Shown: positions 46,571 to 56,194 of the stretch, piece after piece
Layout of the letters: every line of letters begins with the position of its first letter
Numbering within the stretch: the first letter of the stretch is position 1
Assembly (NCBI RefSeq): GCF_029433295.1
Contig: NZ_JAQTHV010000003.1
Location: 248,001 to 312,000 of the forward strand
Reading direction: 5' to 3'
From: Bifidobacterium sp. ESL0784
GTDB lineage: Bacteria; Actinomycetota; Actinomycetes; Actinomycetales; Bifidobacteriaceae
DNA length: 64,000 nt
Notes under the pieces: model-generated
Databases searched by the model: none
Told to the model about the DNA's origin: nothing
The model's input: only the letters and a program-made list of their open reading frames with translations
Translations under genes and position numbers: made by a program

Positions 46571-47452
46571 TTAGTAAACCTCGAAACCGTGAGCCTTGAA
46601 CTGGTCGTGGACTCGCTTTTTCAGTTCCTTGGACGGGCCTTCCTTGGTTTCCAGAGGGTAGGGGATGTTGAGCTGATGCCACTTGGGACGACCAAGCTGG
46701 TGGAACGGAAGGACGTCGATATGCTCGACAGCATCACCGAAGCTTTCGCAGATCTTGGCGACGTTCTCGACGTTCTCGACGCTGTCGGTAAGACCCGGGA
46801 CAAGAACGAAACGCACCCAGATCTTCTTGCCGGCCTTGCTCAGACGCTGGCCGAATGCGATGGTCGGAGCGAGCTGGCTGCCGGTCACCTCATGGTAAGT
46901 CTTCTCGTCGCCGGACTTGACATCAAGCAGACACAGATCGATATCGTCGATCATCTCGTCGGTCCAGTCCTTGCTAAGGAATCCGGAAGTGTCGAGGCAG
47001 GTGTGAATGCCTTCTTTATGCACGGCATGAAAAACGCGCGAGACGAATTTGCCTTGCATCATCGACTCGCCGCCCGAGAAGGTCACTCCCCCGCCGGTGC
47101 TCTGGAAGACGTCCTTATAGCGGGTGACACGCTCGATCATGTCGTCGAGATAGACCGGCTGGCCGTCACGCATCTTCCACGTGTCAGGATTCTGGCAGAA
47201 CTGGCAGCGAAGCGGGCATCCGCTCATGAACACGGTCATTCTGGTGCCCGGCCCGTCGACGGATGTATTGATGTCCCATGAATGGACGAAGCCGATCTCG
47301 CCAGTGCGCAGCGCGTCGATGCGGTCGTGACGATCAAGACCTATAGGAGACTGAAAACCCGAAAGACCGCCCATCAACGTGTGCTTGGCATATACTTTCG
47401 AAACCTTCAGCATGTGCTGCGTCGTCGTTCTAAATTGAGTGGTTTCGGACAT
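46571..47452 (-). CDS. pflA: pyruvate formate-lyase activating enzyme
   Basis: 293 residues. CPLRCQFCQNPDTW carries the CxxxCxxC cluster of radical SAM enzymes, and GGVTFSGGE the SAM-binding GGE motif. It generates the glycyl radical on PflB under anaerobic conditions. The start is ATG 47452, six bases after AAGGAGG; the adjacent ATG 47455 is too close. It lies 244 bases downstream of pflB on the same strand. Confidence 0.97.
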   Translation of the reverse strand: MSETTQFRTTTQHMLKVSKVYAKHTLMGGLSGFQSPIGLDRHDRIDALRTGEIGFVHSWDINTSVDGPGTRMTVFMSGCPLRCQFCQNPDTWKMRDGQPVYLDDMIERVTRYKDVFQSTGGGVTFSGGESMMQGKFVSRVFHAVHKEGIHTCLDTSGFLSKDWTDEMIDDIDLCLLDVKSGDEKTYHEVTGSQLAPTIAFGQRLSKAGKKIWVRFVLVPGLTDSVENVENVAKICESFGDAVEHIDVLPFHQLGRPKWHQLNIPYPLETKEGPSKELKKRVHDQFKAHGFEVY

Positions 47453-47696
47453 CATTGCCCTCCTTGTCAAATTCTGCTTTCTATATTATCGGATTTCAAG
47501 CCGAAATCCCAACTGTTCGGTGTGCCTCCAGCGCAATGTGATGCACTGAATATTCCATAGATGGCAACCGCTGATCCTCTGCATTTATTCCTATTGCAAG
47601 GACGGTTTCCAGGCCCATGGAACATGATTGAAGGGACGAAACTGACGCTCCGCCCCTTCAGATCAATTGTTCATCACGTTACCTAAAGGCAAACTG

Positions 47697-50072
47697 TCAC
47701 TCTGTGACAGCACCCTGATGGAACGTACGGGAAATCACATCGAGCTGCTGCTCGCGGGTGAGCTTGACGAAGTTCACGGCATAGCCCGAGACGCGCACGG
47801 TGAGGTGCGGATACTTCTCAGGATGCGCGACGGCGTCCTCAAGCTGCTCCTTGCGCAGCACGTTGATGTTGGCGTGGTAGAGGCCATGGCCATTGCCGGA
47901 ATCCAGGATGCCGACCAGGTTGGTGACACGCTCGTCCTCGTCACGGCCGAGGCCGTCAGGAGTGATCGTGTTGGTGAGGCTAATGCCGTCCAACGCGTCG
48001 TTGTAGTTGATCTTGCCGACCGAGAACATGGACGGCAGCATGCCGTGCGAATCCATGCCGTTCTCCGGGTTGGCACCGGGGGCGTAAGGCTCGCCCTTCT
48101 TGTGTCCGCTCGGGAAGGAACCAGTCGCCTTGCCATAGACCACGTTGGAGGTGATGGTCAGGACGGACTGCGTCGGAACCGCGTTGCGGTAGACCGGCAG
48201 AGCCTTGATCTGATCCATAACCGTGGAGACGGTCCACTTGGCGAGCTCATCGGCGCGATCGTCGTCATTGCCGTAGATCGGGAAGTCGCCGACCGTGCGA
48301 TAGCCGACCACCAGGTCGTCGTCCGCACCTTCGACATATTCCTTCTCATGGCCTTCGAGGTTCTTCGCATCCTTGTTGTAGATAGGATAGACCTTCGCAT
48401 ACTTCAGGGCGGAGAGCGAGTCGGCAGCAATCGACAGGCCAGACATGCCGCAGCCGAGGGTGCGGTAGACTTCCTTGTCGTGCAGAGCCATCTCAACGGC
48501 CTCATACGCATACTTATCATGCATGTAATGGATGATGTTCAGCGCTTCGACGTAGGTCTCGGAGAGCCACTCAAGGGCCTTCTCATAGTTGTCCTTGACC
48601 TTCTGATAGTCAAGGGTGCCGTCGGCTTCAGGCTTGATCGGATCGATAATGCCCTTGTCGATGACCTGCATACCGGTCATCTCGTCGCGGCCGCCGTTGA
48701 TGGCGTAAAGCAGAGCCTTGGCGGAGTTCACACGAGCGCCGAAGAACTGCATCTGCTTGCCCACGCGCATCGGGGAGACGCAGCAAGCGATGGCTGCATC
48801 GTCGCCCCAGTGGTTGCGGATGTCGCGATCGGACTCATACTGGATGGCCGAGGTGTCGATGGAGATACGGGCGCAGAAGCGCTTGTAGCCTTCAGGCAGC
48901 TTGGAATCCCAGAAGATCGTGATGTTCGGCTCAGGGCCAGGTCCAAGGTGATCAAGGGTCAGGGTGGCGAGCAGACGGAACGAGGTCTTGGTGACCATGT
49001 GGCGTCCGTCATCGGCGAAGCCTGCATCGGACCAGGTGGCCCAGTACGGATCACCGGAGAAGATGTTGTCGTAGTCCTTCGTACGCAGGAAGCGGACGAT
49101 ACGCAGCTTCATGACGATCTGATCGATGATCTCCTGAGCATCGGTTTCGGTGATCTTGCCGTTCTTCAGGTCGCGCTCGAAGTAGCAATCGAAGAAGGCG
49201 GAGTTACGGCCGAAGCTCATGGCCGCGCCGTCCTGGCTCTTGACGGAGGCGAGATAGCCCATGTAGGTCCACTGCACGGCTTCCTGAGCGGTCTGTGCCG
49301 GACGAGAGAGGTCGAGGCCATACTCGTTGCCGAGAGCGATGAGCTCCTTCAGGGCCTTGATCTGGTCGGAGTGCTCTTCGCGGAAGCGGATCCAATGCTC
49401 AATCTCAGCTTCGGTGAAGTCGTTGCGATAAGGAATCGAATCCTTGTCGATCTTCTTCTGGGCGATCAGATAGTTGACGCCATAGAGAGCAACACGGCGA
49501 TAGTCGCCGATGATGCGGCCGCGGCCATAGGCATCAGGCAGGCCGGTGAGAATCTTGTTGTGGCGAGCAAGCTTGATCTGCTTGGTGTAGACGCCGAAGA
49601 CACCGTCGTTGTGGGTCTTGCGATACTTGGTGAAAATCGTCTTAATGTTGGGGTCGGGCTCCTTGCCCGCCTCAATGATGGCCTGCTCGACCATACGCCA
49701 GCCGCCGTTCGGCATCATGGCACGCTTGCAAGGCTCATCGGTCTGCAGGCCGACGATCACGTTATCGTGTTCCTTGTCCATGATGTAACCGGGGCCGAAG
49801 TTGTCAATGCCAGCCGGGGTGTGGGTATCAACGTCATACACGCGCTGCTTGCGCTCTACGGCAAGCTGGTTGTTGTCAAGATACTCCCACATTTCCTTCG
49901 TCTTGGGGGTCGCCTTGGCTAGGAAGGACTCATCGCCATCGTACGGCGTGTAGTTCTTCTGAATGAAATCGCGAACATCGATTTCCTTTTGCCAGTTCCC
50001 TCCGACGAAGCCGTTCCAAGCCTTTGCCTGGAGCTCTTCTTGAGAGAGAGCAGTCTGATCTACTGCGGTCAT
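47697..50072 (-). CDS. pflB: formate C-acetyltransferase (pyruvate formate-lyase)
   Basis: 791 residues, full length. The adjacent active-site cysteines lie in IACCVSPMR and the radical glycine in RVSGYAVNF near the C-terminus. It splits pyruvate with CoA to acetyl-CoA and formate, the branch of bifidobacterial fermentation that yields formate and extra ATP. ATG 50072 follows AAGGAG. The 330-base upstream region holds three CRP/GlxR-type sites. A hairpin with one G-U pair (GAAGGGGCG/CGTCCCTTC, near 47630-47660) between pflB and pflA may reduce read-through. Confidence 0.99.
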   Translation of the reverse strand: MTAVDQTALSQEELQAKAWNGFVGGNWQKEIDVRDFIQKNYTPYDGDESFLAKATPKTKEMWEYLDNNQLAVERKQRVYDVDTHTPAGIDNFGPGYIMDKEHDNVIVGLQTDEPCKRAMMPNGGWRMVEQAIIEAGKEPDPNIKTIFTKYRKTHNDGVFGVYTKQIKLARHNKILTGLPDAYGRGRIIGDYRRVALYGVNYLIAQKKIDKDSIPYRNDFTEAEIEHWIRFREEHSDQIKALKELIALGNEYGLDLSRPAQTAQEAVQWTYMGYLASVKSQDGAAMSFGRNSAFFDCYFERDLKNGKITETDAQEIIDQIVMKLRIVRFLRTKDYDNIFSGDPYWATWSDAGFADDGRHMVTKTSFRLLATLTLDHLGPGPEPNITIFWDSKLPEGYKRFCARISIDTSAIQYESDRDIRNHWGDDAAIACCVSPMRVGKQMQFFGARVNSAKALLYAINGGRDEMTGMQVIDKGIIDPIKPEADGTLDYQKVKDNYEKALEWLSETYVEALNIIHYMHDKYAYEAVEMALHDKEVYRTLGCGMSGLSIAADSLSALKYAKVYPIYNKDAKNLEGHEKEYVEGADDDLVVGYRTVGDFPIYGNDDDRADELAKWTVSTVMDQIKALPVYRNAVPTQSVLTITSNVVYGKATGSFPSGHKKGEPYAPGANPENGMDSHGMLPSMFSVGKINYNDALDGISLTNTITPDGLGRDEDERVTNLVGILDSGNGHGLYHANINVLRKEQLEDAVAHPEKYPHLTVRVSGYAVNFVKLTREQQLDVISRTFHQGAVTE

Positions 50073-50124
50073 TTAGCACTCCTTATTAGTGGAGCAACGC
50101 ATCTTCACGTTGCGTTCGTTAATC

Positions 50125-50147
50125 ATTGTAGAGTGGTCTACGTCACA
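50125..50147 (-). promoter_or_regulatory. pflB promoter -10 and proximal CRP/GlxR-type site
   Basis: TACAAT on the minus strand (50125-50130) is a good -10 box, while the hexamer 17 bases further upstream is a poor -35. A degenerate site AGTGGTCTACGTCACA occupies 50132-50147, between the -10 and -35 positions. Confidence 0.5.
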
Positions 50148-50162
50148 GGCACTCCAAAATTA

Positions 50163-50178
50163 TGTGACCTACATCACT
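50163..50178. promoter_or_regulatory. CRP/GlxR-type operator upstream of pflB, middle site
   Basis: TGTGACCTACATCACT. Its first 15 bases are identical to the gldA operator. Its centre is 31 bp from the proximal site, close to three helical turns, and roughly 52 bp upstream of the expected transcription start. Confidence 0.65.
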
Positions 50179-50303
50179 TTTTTACTATTTTTGCATTTGC
50201 ATCAATCCGCCGAAATTTCCTAAAAAACCACAAGCCCAATCCGGAGAACGGTTTTGTGGATTACGGTTTTTCGAAGACTTCAATCAGCAACACCCAAAAA
50301 TAA

Positions 50304-50319
50304 TGTGACATACGTCACA
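50304..50319. promoter_or_regulatory. CRP/GlxR-type operator upstream of pflB, distal site
   Basis: TGTGACATACGTCACA, a perfect match to TGTGA-N2-TA-N2-TCACA and symmetrical over six bases per arm. It lies about 230 bases upstream of the pflB start codon. Confidence 0.7.
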
Positions 50320-50335
50320 TTTTCATTTCAAGCCG

Positions 50336-50381
50336 TAAAAAAGCAGGTCAGTGAGCTCTTATTTGCTCGCTGACCTGCTTC
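50336..50381 (-). terminator. rho-independent terminator
   Basis: AAGCAGGTCAGCGAGC...GCTCACTGACCTGCTT with TTTTT following on the minus strand, just after the stop of the small conserved gene that ends at 50406. It insulates that gene from the pflB promoter. Confidence 0.88.
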
Positions 50382-50405
50382 TTCGTTTGAATAAAGAACC
50401 TTATA

Positions 50406-50657
50406 TCATGCCTGTCGGTTCCGCTGCCCCGCATCGGAGTCGGACCCGTTGTTCCAGGCATTCCATTGACGGTTCTGTTCGTCCCAGATCAGGTTGCGTT
50501 CCTTTGCGATCTTCCAAGCGTCTTCTGCGTCCTTGCGCGTCTTGTAAGGACCACTGCGCTGTCCGACCGGCGAAAGCTTGCCCAGTTCGGGCTTACCGGT
50601 GGCGGTATTGAAATACCATTGCTTGTCGCCATTCGTGTTCTGCGTATTATCTGTCAT
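50406..50657 (-). CDS. small conserved actinobacterial protein, SPOR-like
   Basis: 83 residues. QWYFNTATGKPELGKLSP, GPYKTRKDAEDAWKIA and WDEQNRQWN give the strand-helix pattern of the small actinobacterial 'SPOR domain-containing' proteins (YFN..TG.VE.G..S....R.GPY.TREEAE). Their role is unknown. The ATG at 50657 follows AAGGG; a GTG codon precedes it in frame. It is followed by a clear terminator. Confidence 0.75.
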   Translation of the reverse strand: MTDNTQNTNGDKQWYFNTATGKPELGKLSPVGQRSGPYKTRKDAEDAWKIAKERNLIWDEQNRQWNAWNNGSDSDAGQRNRQA

Positions 50658-50753
50658 CACAATTCCCTTGTGTCGCCAACGTGAACTTTCTCAACCTTAG
50701 CCCATGCTGGTTGCCAAATATGTCAGGCTTGCCCGAGGGCGTAGGACACAAAC

Positions 50754-50966
50754 TCAACCATGCTGGTTGTAGTCGGCGTACAACATATTGACTGCATCCA
50801 GATACTCATACATATAAATGAATGGACCTACGATGATAAATACGTCGAGAATGGCCAAAAGCCAGTAATCCGAGGCAGCCAGATCACGGGCTGGCCTGAA
50901 CCGGAATGCGTCTTCTTGGCTTGGCAAGCAAGAAATGCGGGAACAAGTTAATCGTTGTGTTCCCAC
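50754..50966 (-). CDS. possible 70-residue membrane peptide or gene remnant
   Basis: The C-terminal half (SDYWLLAILDVFIIVGPFIY) is a good membrane segment, while the N-terminal half is basic and not protein-like in pattern. It lies between nadE and the small conserved gene on the same strand. No family is recognised; it may be the end of a lost membrane protein gene. Confidence 0.3.
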   Translation of the reverse strand: MGTQRLTCSRISCLPSQEDAFRFRPARDLAASDYWLLAILDVFIIVGPFIYMYEYLDAVNMLYADYNQHG

Positions 50967-50977
50967 CGATACCTCAT

Positions 50978-52684
50978 CTACTCACGGAAGGCGCTGGTCA
51001 CTGGCAGACGACGGTCGCGGCCGAACGCCAACGAAGTGACCTTGGGGCCCAGCGGATACTGGCGGCGCTTCCATTCGGCTCGATCGACCAGCCGCATCAC
51101 CGTGTCCACCGTCTTCTCGTCGAAGCCATCGTGCAACAGATCGGCGCGGCCATGGGCTTTCTCAATATAAGCCTCAAGGACCTTGTCGAGCAAAGCGTAC
51201 TCGGGCAGTGAATCGGAGTCTTTTTGACCGGGACGCAGCTCGGCGCTCGGGGCCTTCTCGATGCTGGAGACGGGAATCATCACACCGTCTTTGAGCGGGA
51301 CTCCTGCTCCCCCATTCTCATTGCCGACGATTTTGAGACCTCCAACGCCGACACCGGCAGCTGCGGCACGGTTGCGCCAACGGGAAAGCTCCCAGACCCG
51401 GGTTTTGAGCAAATCCTTGATCGGTGCGTAGCCGCCTACAGCGTCGCCGTAAATCGTCGAGTATCCGCAGGCCAGCTCGGATTTGTTGCCCGTGGCGAGC
51501 GCCAGCAGGTTCTTGGAATTGGAATAGGCCATCACAATGACGCCGCGGATGCGGGCCTGCAGGTTTTCGGCAGCTATCCCCTCGAGGTTGAGCTGGGATT
51601 GGAAGGCCTTGAACAGCGGCTCGATGGGCTGGATGTCGTAGTGGGCGCCGATGTTGTGCGCCAGATCGGCGGCATCGTCTTTCGAACCATCGGAGGAATA
51701 CATGCTCGGCATGGAAACGCCCTGAACGTTTTCACCACCGACGGCGTCCGCCGCCATGGCCGCCACCAACGCCGAATCAATGCCCCCGGAAAGGCCGAGC
51801 ACGACGCCGGTGAAATGGTTCTTGGCCATGTAATCCTTGAGCCCCAAAACACAGGCCGTATAGACTTCTTCGTCGGGATCGCGCAGCGCGGCAAGCGTGC
51901 CGACCCGCTGGTGAACCGCAGACGAATCGTAATCGAAATAGCTCAGGTCCTCCACGAACATAGGCGAACGCTCAACCAGCGCGCCGTCAGCGTCGACCAC
52001 AAAGCTGCCGCCGTCGAAGATCAGATCGTCCTGACCGCCGACCTGATTGAGATAAATCAGAGGAGCGTTCACCTCGCGAGCGCGGCGAACGGCCAGGTCC
52101 TGCCGCGTATGCGTCTTGCCTTCCTCATAGGGCGAACCATTGATGGTAAGCAACACGTCGATGCCCCGCGAAGCGAGCTCCGCTACCGGGCCACCGTCCT
52201 GCCAGATGTCCTCGCAGATGGCGACGCCGACCTTCACCCCGTTAATGGCGAGGATGACGGAATGCTGACCGGACTCGAAGATGCGGAACTCGTCGAATAC
52301 ACCGTAATTGGGCAGGAAATGTTTGTCGTAGGCCGACCAGACAGACCCGTCATGCAGCACGACCAAACGGTTGGTTGGCTTGCCGTCTACATCGGTCGCC
52401 TCGGATGTTCCAACGGTTCCGACAACCACGTAAAGACTGCCCAACCCCTCTTTTTTGAGCGTTTGTGCCAGTTCATCGGCCTTGTGTGCGGCGGCCTTGC
52501 GGAAGGTGGCGCGGAAGGCGAGATCCTCGATCGGGTAGCCGGTCAGGGTCATTTCCGGGAAGACGACGACCTGGGCTTGCTTGAGCGCGGCCATGCGGCT
52601 GAATTGCAGGACGGTGGCGGCGTTGCCGTTGAGATCGCCGACGCAGGTGTCGATTTGGGCCAAAGCAAAACGTAGTTGAGTCAT
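50978..52684 (-). CDS. nadE: glutamine-dependent NAD+ synthetase
   Basis: 568 residues. The N-terminal nitrilase-like amidase domain has the catalytic Glu in FPEMTLTGYP and Cys in GVAICEDIWQ; the C-terminal ATP-pyrophosphatase domain has GLSGGIDSALV. It converts nicotinate adenine dinucleotide to NAD+ using glutamine. ATG 52684 is chosen as the family start. It stands alone. With the SIR2 protein at 41-44 kb the window holds both an NAD-making enzyme and a probable NAD-consuming one, but nothing links them. Confidence 0.98.
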   Translation of the reverse strand: MTQLRFALAQIDTCVGDLNGNAATVLQFSRMAALKQAQVVVFPEMTLTGYPIEDLAFRATFRKAAAHKADELAQTLKKEGLGSLYVVVGTVGTSEATDVDGKPTNRLVVLHDGSVWSAYDKHFLPNYGVFDEFRIFESGQHSVILAINGVKVGVAICEDIWQDGGPVAELASRGIDVLLTINGSPYEEGKTHTRQDLAVRRAREVNAPLIYLNQVGGQDDLIFDGGSFVVDADGALVERSPMFVEDLSYFDYDSSAVHQRVGTLAALRDPDEEVYTACVLGLKDYMAKNHFTGVVLGLSGGIDSALVAAMAADAVGGENVQGVSMPSMYSSDGSKDDAADLAHNIGAHYDIQPIEPLFKAFQSQLNLEGIAAENLQARIRGVIVMAYSNSKNLLALATGNKSELACGYSTIYGDAVGGYAPIKDLLKTRVWELSRWRNRAAAAGVGVGGLKIVGNENGGAGVPLKDGVMIPVSSIEKAPSAELRPGQKDSDSLPEYALLDKVLEAYIEKAHGRADLLHDGFDEKTVDTVMRLVDRAEWKRRQYPLGPKVTSLAFGRDRRLPVTSAFRE

Positions 52685-52853
52685 GTCTTTATCATATCCA
52701 TTTCCGTGTCGTATTCTGTCAGGTGCGCTAATGTGACCAGACGATATCGTGTCGTTTCCCTCACATTCATCTTGTCAGGCATTGCGCTGCTTTACCGTTG
52801 AAGAAAAACCGATACAACGCGGCAAATCCTTATTCCAGACCGACGGGGCCGGC

Positions 52854-54005
52854 CTACTTCTGCAGTTCGCTTTCGACCCGCAGCAAGGCGTTGACCAGGA
52901 ATTCAGCGGTCGGTTTGATGGCTTCGTCGAACGCCACGAATTCCGGATTGTGAATGCTGCGATGGCCGGGGCGACCGTTGGAACCGACCGACGCGAATAC
53001 CAATGGTCCCAGCTGCTGGAAGTCCGCGAAATCCTCGCCGCCCATGGACGTGATAACCGACACAGGGGTCGCATAGCCGGGCAAATCCTCGGCCACAGGA
53101 CCTATCAGCGCCGCATCACTGACCAGGGGCGCCCCGAGCTCGTCCCATTTGATGTCGACGGTGATGTCGTAAGCGGCTGCGGTCGACTCCACGACCTGGC
53201 GGAAACGGCTGACGACCAGCTTATGATCGTCCTTGTGGAAATAACGAACCGTACCGAGGAATCCGGCGGTATCCGGAATCACGTTCCACACGTCGCCGCC
53301 GTGGATTTCCGTGATGGAAAGCACCACGGGATGCAACGGCGAGATATTGCGGCTGACGATCGTCTGCAACGAAAGAATGGTGGAAGCCAACGCCTCGATG
53401 GGGCCGGTGCCGCAATCCGGGTGGCCGGCATGGGTTCCGTCGGCGTGGAACGTGACGGCGAAGCTCACGCAACCGGCCATCATCGGGTCCCAGCTCACCG
53501 CGATCTCGCCGGGCTTGTGGTCGGGGGTGTTGTGGGTGCCGATAAGGGCATCGACCTTGCCAAGGGCACCGGTTTCGATGACGTGGCGGGCTCCCCTGCC
53601 GGTTTCTTCGGCGGGCTGGAAGAGGATGACCGCGGTGCCTTGGATGCGCTCGCGGTGCTCGAAGAGCCAGAAGGCGGCGGCAAGTAGACCGGTCATGTGG
53701 ATGTCGTGGCCGCAGCCATGCATGACGCCGGGGTTCTTGGAGCTGAAAGGCAGGCCGGAATGCTCGTGGATGGGCAGACCGTCGATATCAGCCCGGAGCA
53801 CAACCCGCGGGCCGGGTTTCTCACCCTTGATTTCGGCCACCAACCCGGTTTCAAGAGGAGTTTCCAACACCTCGATGCCGTGCGAGGTCAGCTGGTCGCG
53901 CAGGAATTTTGTTGTTTCGTATTCCTTGAAACCAAGTTCGGGATATTGATGAAGATGATGCCTGACGGCGATCAGATCGTCGGAAATCTCCAAGTGCTCT
54001 GCCAT
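52854..54005 (-). CDS. M20-family amidohydrolase
   Basis: 383 residues from ATG 54005 (MAEHLEIS). Metal ligands are visible in HGCGHDIHMTG, PAEETGRGA with the catalytic Glu pair, GTHNTPDH and late GGEDFADF; the lid domain lies between. This is the hippurate hydrolase/N-acyl-amino-acid amidohydrolase group, which cleaves N-acyl groups from amino acids or indole conjugates. It is the gene after the second metQ on the same strand (about 175 bases), which suggests that it could release an amino acid from an imported N-acyl form. Confidence 0.92.
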   Translation of the reverse strand: MAEHLEISDDLIAVRHHLHQYPELGFKEYETTKFLRDQLTSHGIEVLETPLETGLVAEIKGEKPGPRVVLRADIDGLPIHEHSGLPFSSKNPGVMHGCGHDIHMTGLLAAAFWLFEHRERIQGTAVILFQPAEETGRGARHVIETGALGKVDALIGTHNTPDHKPGEIAVSWDPMMAGCVSFAVTFHADGTHAGHPDCGTGPIEALASTILSLQTIVSRNISPLHPVVLSITEIHGGDVWNVIPDTAGFLGTVRYFHKDDHKLVVSRFRQVVESTAAAYDITVDIKWDELGAPLVSDAALIGPVAEDLPGYATPVSVITSMGGEDFADFQQLGPLVFASVGSNGRPGHRSIHNPEFVAFDEAIKPTAEFLVNALLRVESELQK

Positions 54006-54179
54006 GATGCAATACTCTTTCTTTTGTTTCTTATAGAAGGATATCAACCGGCCATTTCAATTTAAAACGCCGAACCGATTCGTCTAAACCCGAAAGCCCC
54101 GAAATCGACGGCAAATTTGAAGCGCAAACCTGCCGACGAAGAAAATCTTCCTGTATACGGAGCTTTGCAGGTTCGCCTC

Positions 54180-55193
54180 TCACTCGCCTTGCGACTTGCG
54201 CATGTCGCTTTCAACGTCGCTCAGGAACCCGCGCAGTTGGGAACCGCTGTATTGGTCCGCGAACACGCAGGTGCCTTTCGACTTTTGCTGTAATGCAGCC
54301 TTGAATTCCTTGGTGTGGGAGATTCCTGCGAGCTTCAGATAGAGCGGATTGTTGATATCGGCTTTCTTGACGATGAAGACGTTGATGTAGGGACGGGCGT
54401 GGTTGCTGTGCGGGTCGTCGCGGAAAATCGATTCCGAGGGCTTAAGCCCGGCGTCGGCGACGAAATCATTGTTCATGATGCCTGCTGCGACGTCCGGATC
54501 ATTGAGCGACTTGGGGACCTGCGCGCCCTTCACCGGCACGACCTTGACCTTGGAAGCGGATTCGTCGAGATCAGCTTGGGACGTGAACGGGGTCCAGGGA
54601 TGCTTCAACTTGATGAGTTTGGCCTGGTCGAGCACGCCCAGCGCACGGGAAAGGTTCGTCTCGTCGTTGGGCACGGGGATGCTGGCCCCGGCAGGAATCT
54701 GGGAGACGTCCTTGTACTTGGTTGAATACATCCCGAGCGGGAAGACACCGGTGGCACCGATGGGCTGCAGGTTCTTGTGGTTCTTCACGTTGTAGTTGGC
54801 AAGCAGAAGGATATGCTGCGATTCGTTCATGTCAAGGCTGCCTGAATCCACCGCGGGGTCCTCGGATGTGTAATCCTGGAAATCGACCAGTTGGACCGAA
54901 ATACCAAGCTTCTGAGCCTGTTGCTTAAAAACGACCCAATCGGGATTGGTGACACCGACCACACCGATCTTGACCGGATTGGAGGGCGTTCCTTTCGCTG
55001 CGCTTGCCCGCTTGGCTGCGTAACCGTGGTATCCGAAGAAGGCCAACGCGGCAAGCAGTACGATAACGATGACCGCTATGACGACGTTGCGTTTCGTATG
55101 ATTGACGCGCACCGGCTCCTCCGGGCCGAGGCCGCCTGCCGACAACGGGCTCAAATCGGGACTGGGTTGCGTATTGGAATCTGCTGATGACAT
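54180..55193 (-). CDS. MetQ/NlpA-type substrate-binding protein, second copy
   Basis: 337 residues. Residues about 35-55 are a membrane segment behind a cytoplasmic head containing EEPVRVNHTKRNV. The NlpA-family binding domain (PVKIGVVGVTNPDW, LVDFQDYTSEDPAVDSG, PNDETNLSRALGVL) follows. No lipobox Cys is visible, so it seems anchored by an uncleaved helix instead of lipid. It is very similar to the first copy at 57591-58607 and is separated from metI by a terminator. Ligand likely methionine or a related amino acid. Confidence 0.9.
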   Translation of the reverse strand: MSSADSNTQPSPDLSPLSAGGLGPEEPVRVNHTKRNVVIAVIVIVLLAALAFFGYHGYAAKRASAAKGTPSNPVKIGVVGVTNPDWVVFKQQAQKLGISVQLVDFQDYTSEDPAVDSGSLDMNESQHILLLANYNVKNHKNLQPIGATGVFPLGMYSTKYKDVSQIPAGASIPVPNDETNLSRALGVLDQAKLIKLKHPWTPFTSQADLDESASKVKVVPVKGAQVPKSLNDPDVAAGIMNNDFVADAGLKPSESIFRDDPHSNHARPYINVFIVKKADINNPLYLKLAGISHTKEFKAALQQKSKGTCVFADQYSGSQLRGFLSDVESDMRKSQGE

Positions 55194-55355
55194 GTGCTTG
55201 CCTTATTGATGATTGCGGGTTGTGTCTTGAGGCAAGAATACACGGCAAAAACAGCGGAAAATATCAAAAAAACAAAAACAATTATCCGTATTCGTTATGA
55301 CGCGTATAAGAACCTCGTTATTTCGGGAATATCCCGGCCCAAAACGGCGAAAATA

Positions 55356-55398
55356 AAGGAAACACCCGCTTCCTGCCGTTGAAAGCAGAAAACGGGTG
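55356..55398 (-). terminator. rho-independent terminator after metI
   Basis: CACCCGTTTTCTGC...GCAGGAAGCGGGTG (14-bp stem, two G-U) followed by TTTCCTTTATTTT on the minus strand. It ends the metQ-metN-metI unit before the second metQ. Confidence 0.8.
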
Positions 55399-55459
55399 CC
55401 CGCCAACGCCGATACAGTTATGCCGGATATATGCATTAGATACGGAATCGGGCTACAAA

Positions 55460-56194
55460 CTACTTCTGCCGTTTGAGAATGCGCTTGGCCAGCATATTGG
55501 CGATCGCCTGTACGACCTGCACCAAAACGATCATGATGATGACGGCCGTCCATGTGACGGCTGGATCGAACTTCTGATAGCCATAGGAAATCGCGAAATT
55601 ACCAAGACCGCCGCCGCCGATGTAGCCGGCCATGGCCGACATGTCGAGAATCGAGATGAATAGGAACGCGTAGGCCAGAATCAGCGGACCGAGCGCCTCC
55701 GGTATGAGGACGGTGCATACGATGGTGAACGTGGAAGCGCCCATGGAACGCGCGGCTTCGATCACTCCCCTGTCGACCGGCACGAGATTCTGCTCGACGA
55801 GCCTCGACGTAGCGAAGGTGGCCATGATAATCATAGGGAAAATCGCCGCCGCCGTACCAATCGACGTGCCGACAACCTTCATGGTCAGAGGCTGGATAGC
55901 GGCCAGGAAGATGATGAACGGAATCGGCCGCACGATGTTGACGATGACGTCAAGAATGCGGTAAATCACGGAATTCTGAAAAAGATTGCCTGGCCTGGTA
56001 CCGTAAAGAATCACTCCCAGAACCAAGCCCAGAATGCCACCGACAACGAGGGTGATGAACACCATTTCCAGCGTTTGGGCGATGGATTGGAACAGCATCG
56101 GCTTCAGAATCGACCAATCCTGGTCCGACGCCAAAGTGATGGTTGTCATTGACTTTACCGCCAACGAACCGGTAATAACATTAAAAGCGTTCAT
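55460..56194 (-). CDS. metI: methionine-type ABC transporter permease
   Basis: 244 residues, five membrane segments. EAARSMGASTFTIVCTVLIPEALGPLI is the EAA-type loop of MetI that docks to MetN (quoted here in part only as EAARSMGAS and IPEALGP). The ATG overlaps the metN stop by one base (TGATG). The MetNIQ system imports methionine; D-methionine and N-formyl forms are also carried by known members. Confidence 0.95.
   Translation of the reverse strand: MNAFNVITGSLAVKSMTTITLASDQDWSILKPMLFQSIAQTLEMVFITLVVGGILGLVLGVILYGTRPGNLFQNSVIYRILDVIVNIVRPIPFIIFLAAIQPLTMKVVGTSIGTAAAIFPMIIMATFATSRLVEQNLVPVDRGVIEAARSMGASTFTIVCTVLIPEALGPLILAYAFLFISILDMSAMAGYIGGGGLGNFAISYGYQKFDPAVTWTAVIIMIVLVQVVQAIANMLAKRILKRQK

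Noticed and set aside
47667-49922. A 751-codon open frame on the plus strand opposite pflB
   Set aside because: It is exactly antisense to the motif-complete pflB, shows low-complexity Val/Asp/Leu composition and has no family motifs; long antisense frames are common in high-GC genes.
51224-52675. A 483-codon frame opposite nadE
   Set aside because: Antisense shadow; nadE has all catalytic residues in the other strand.
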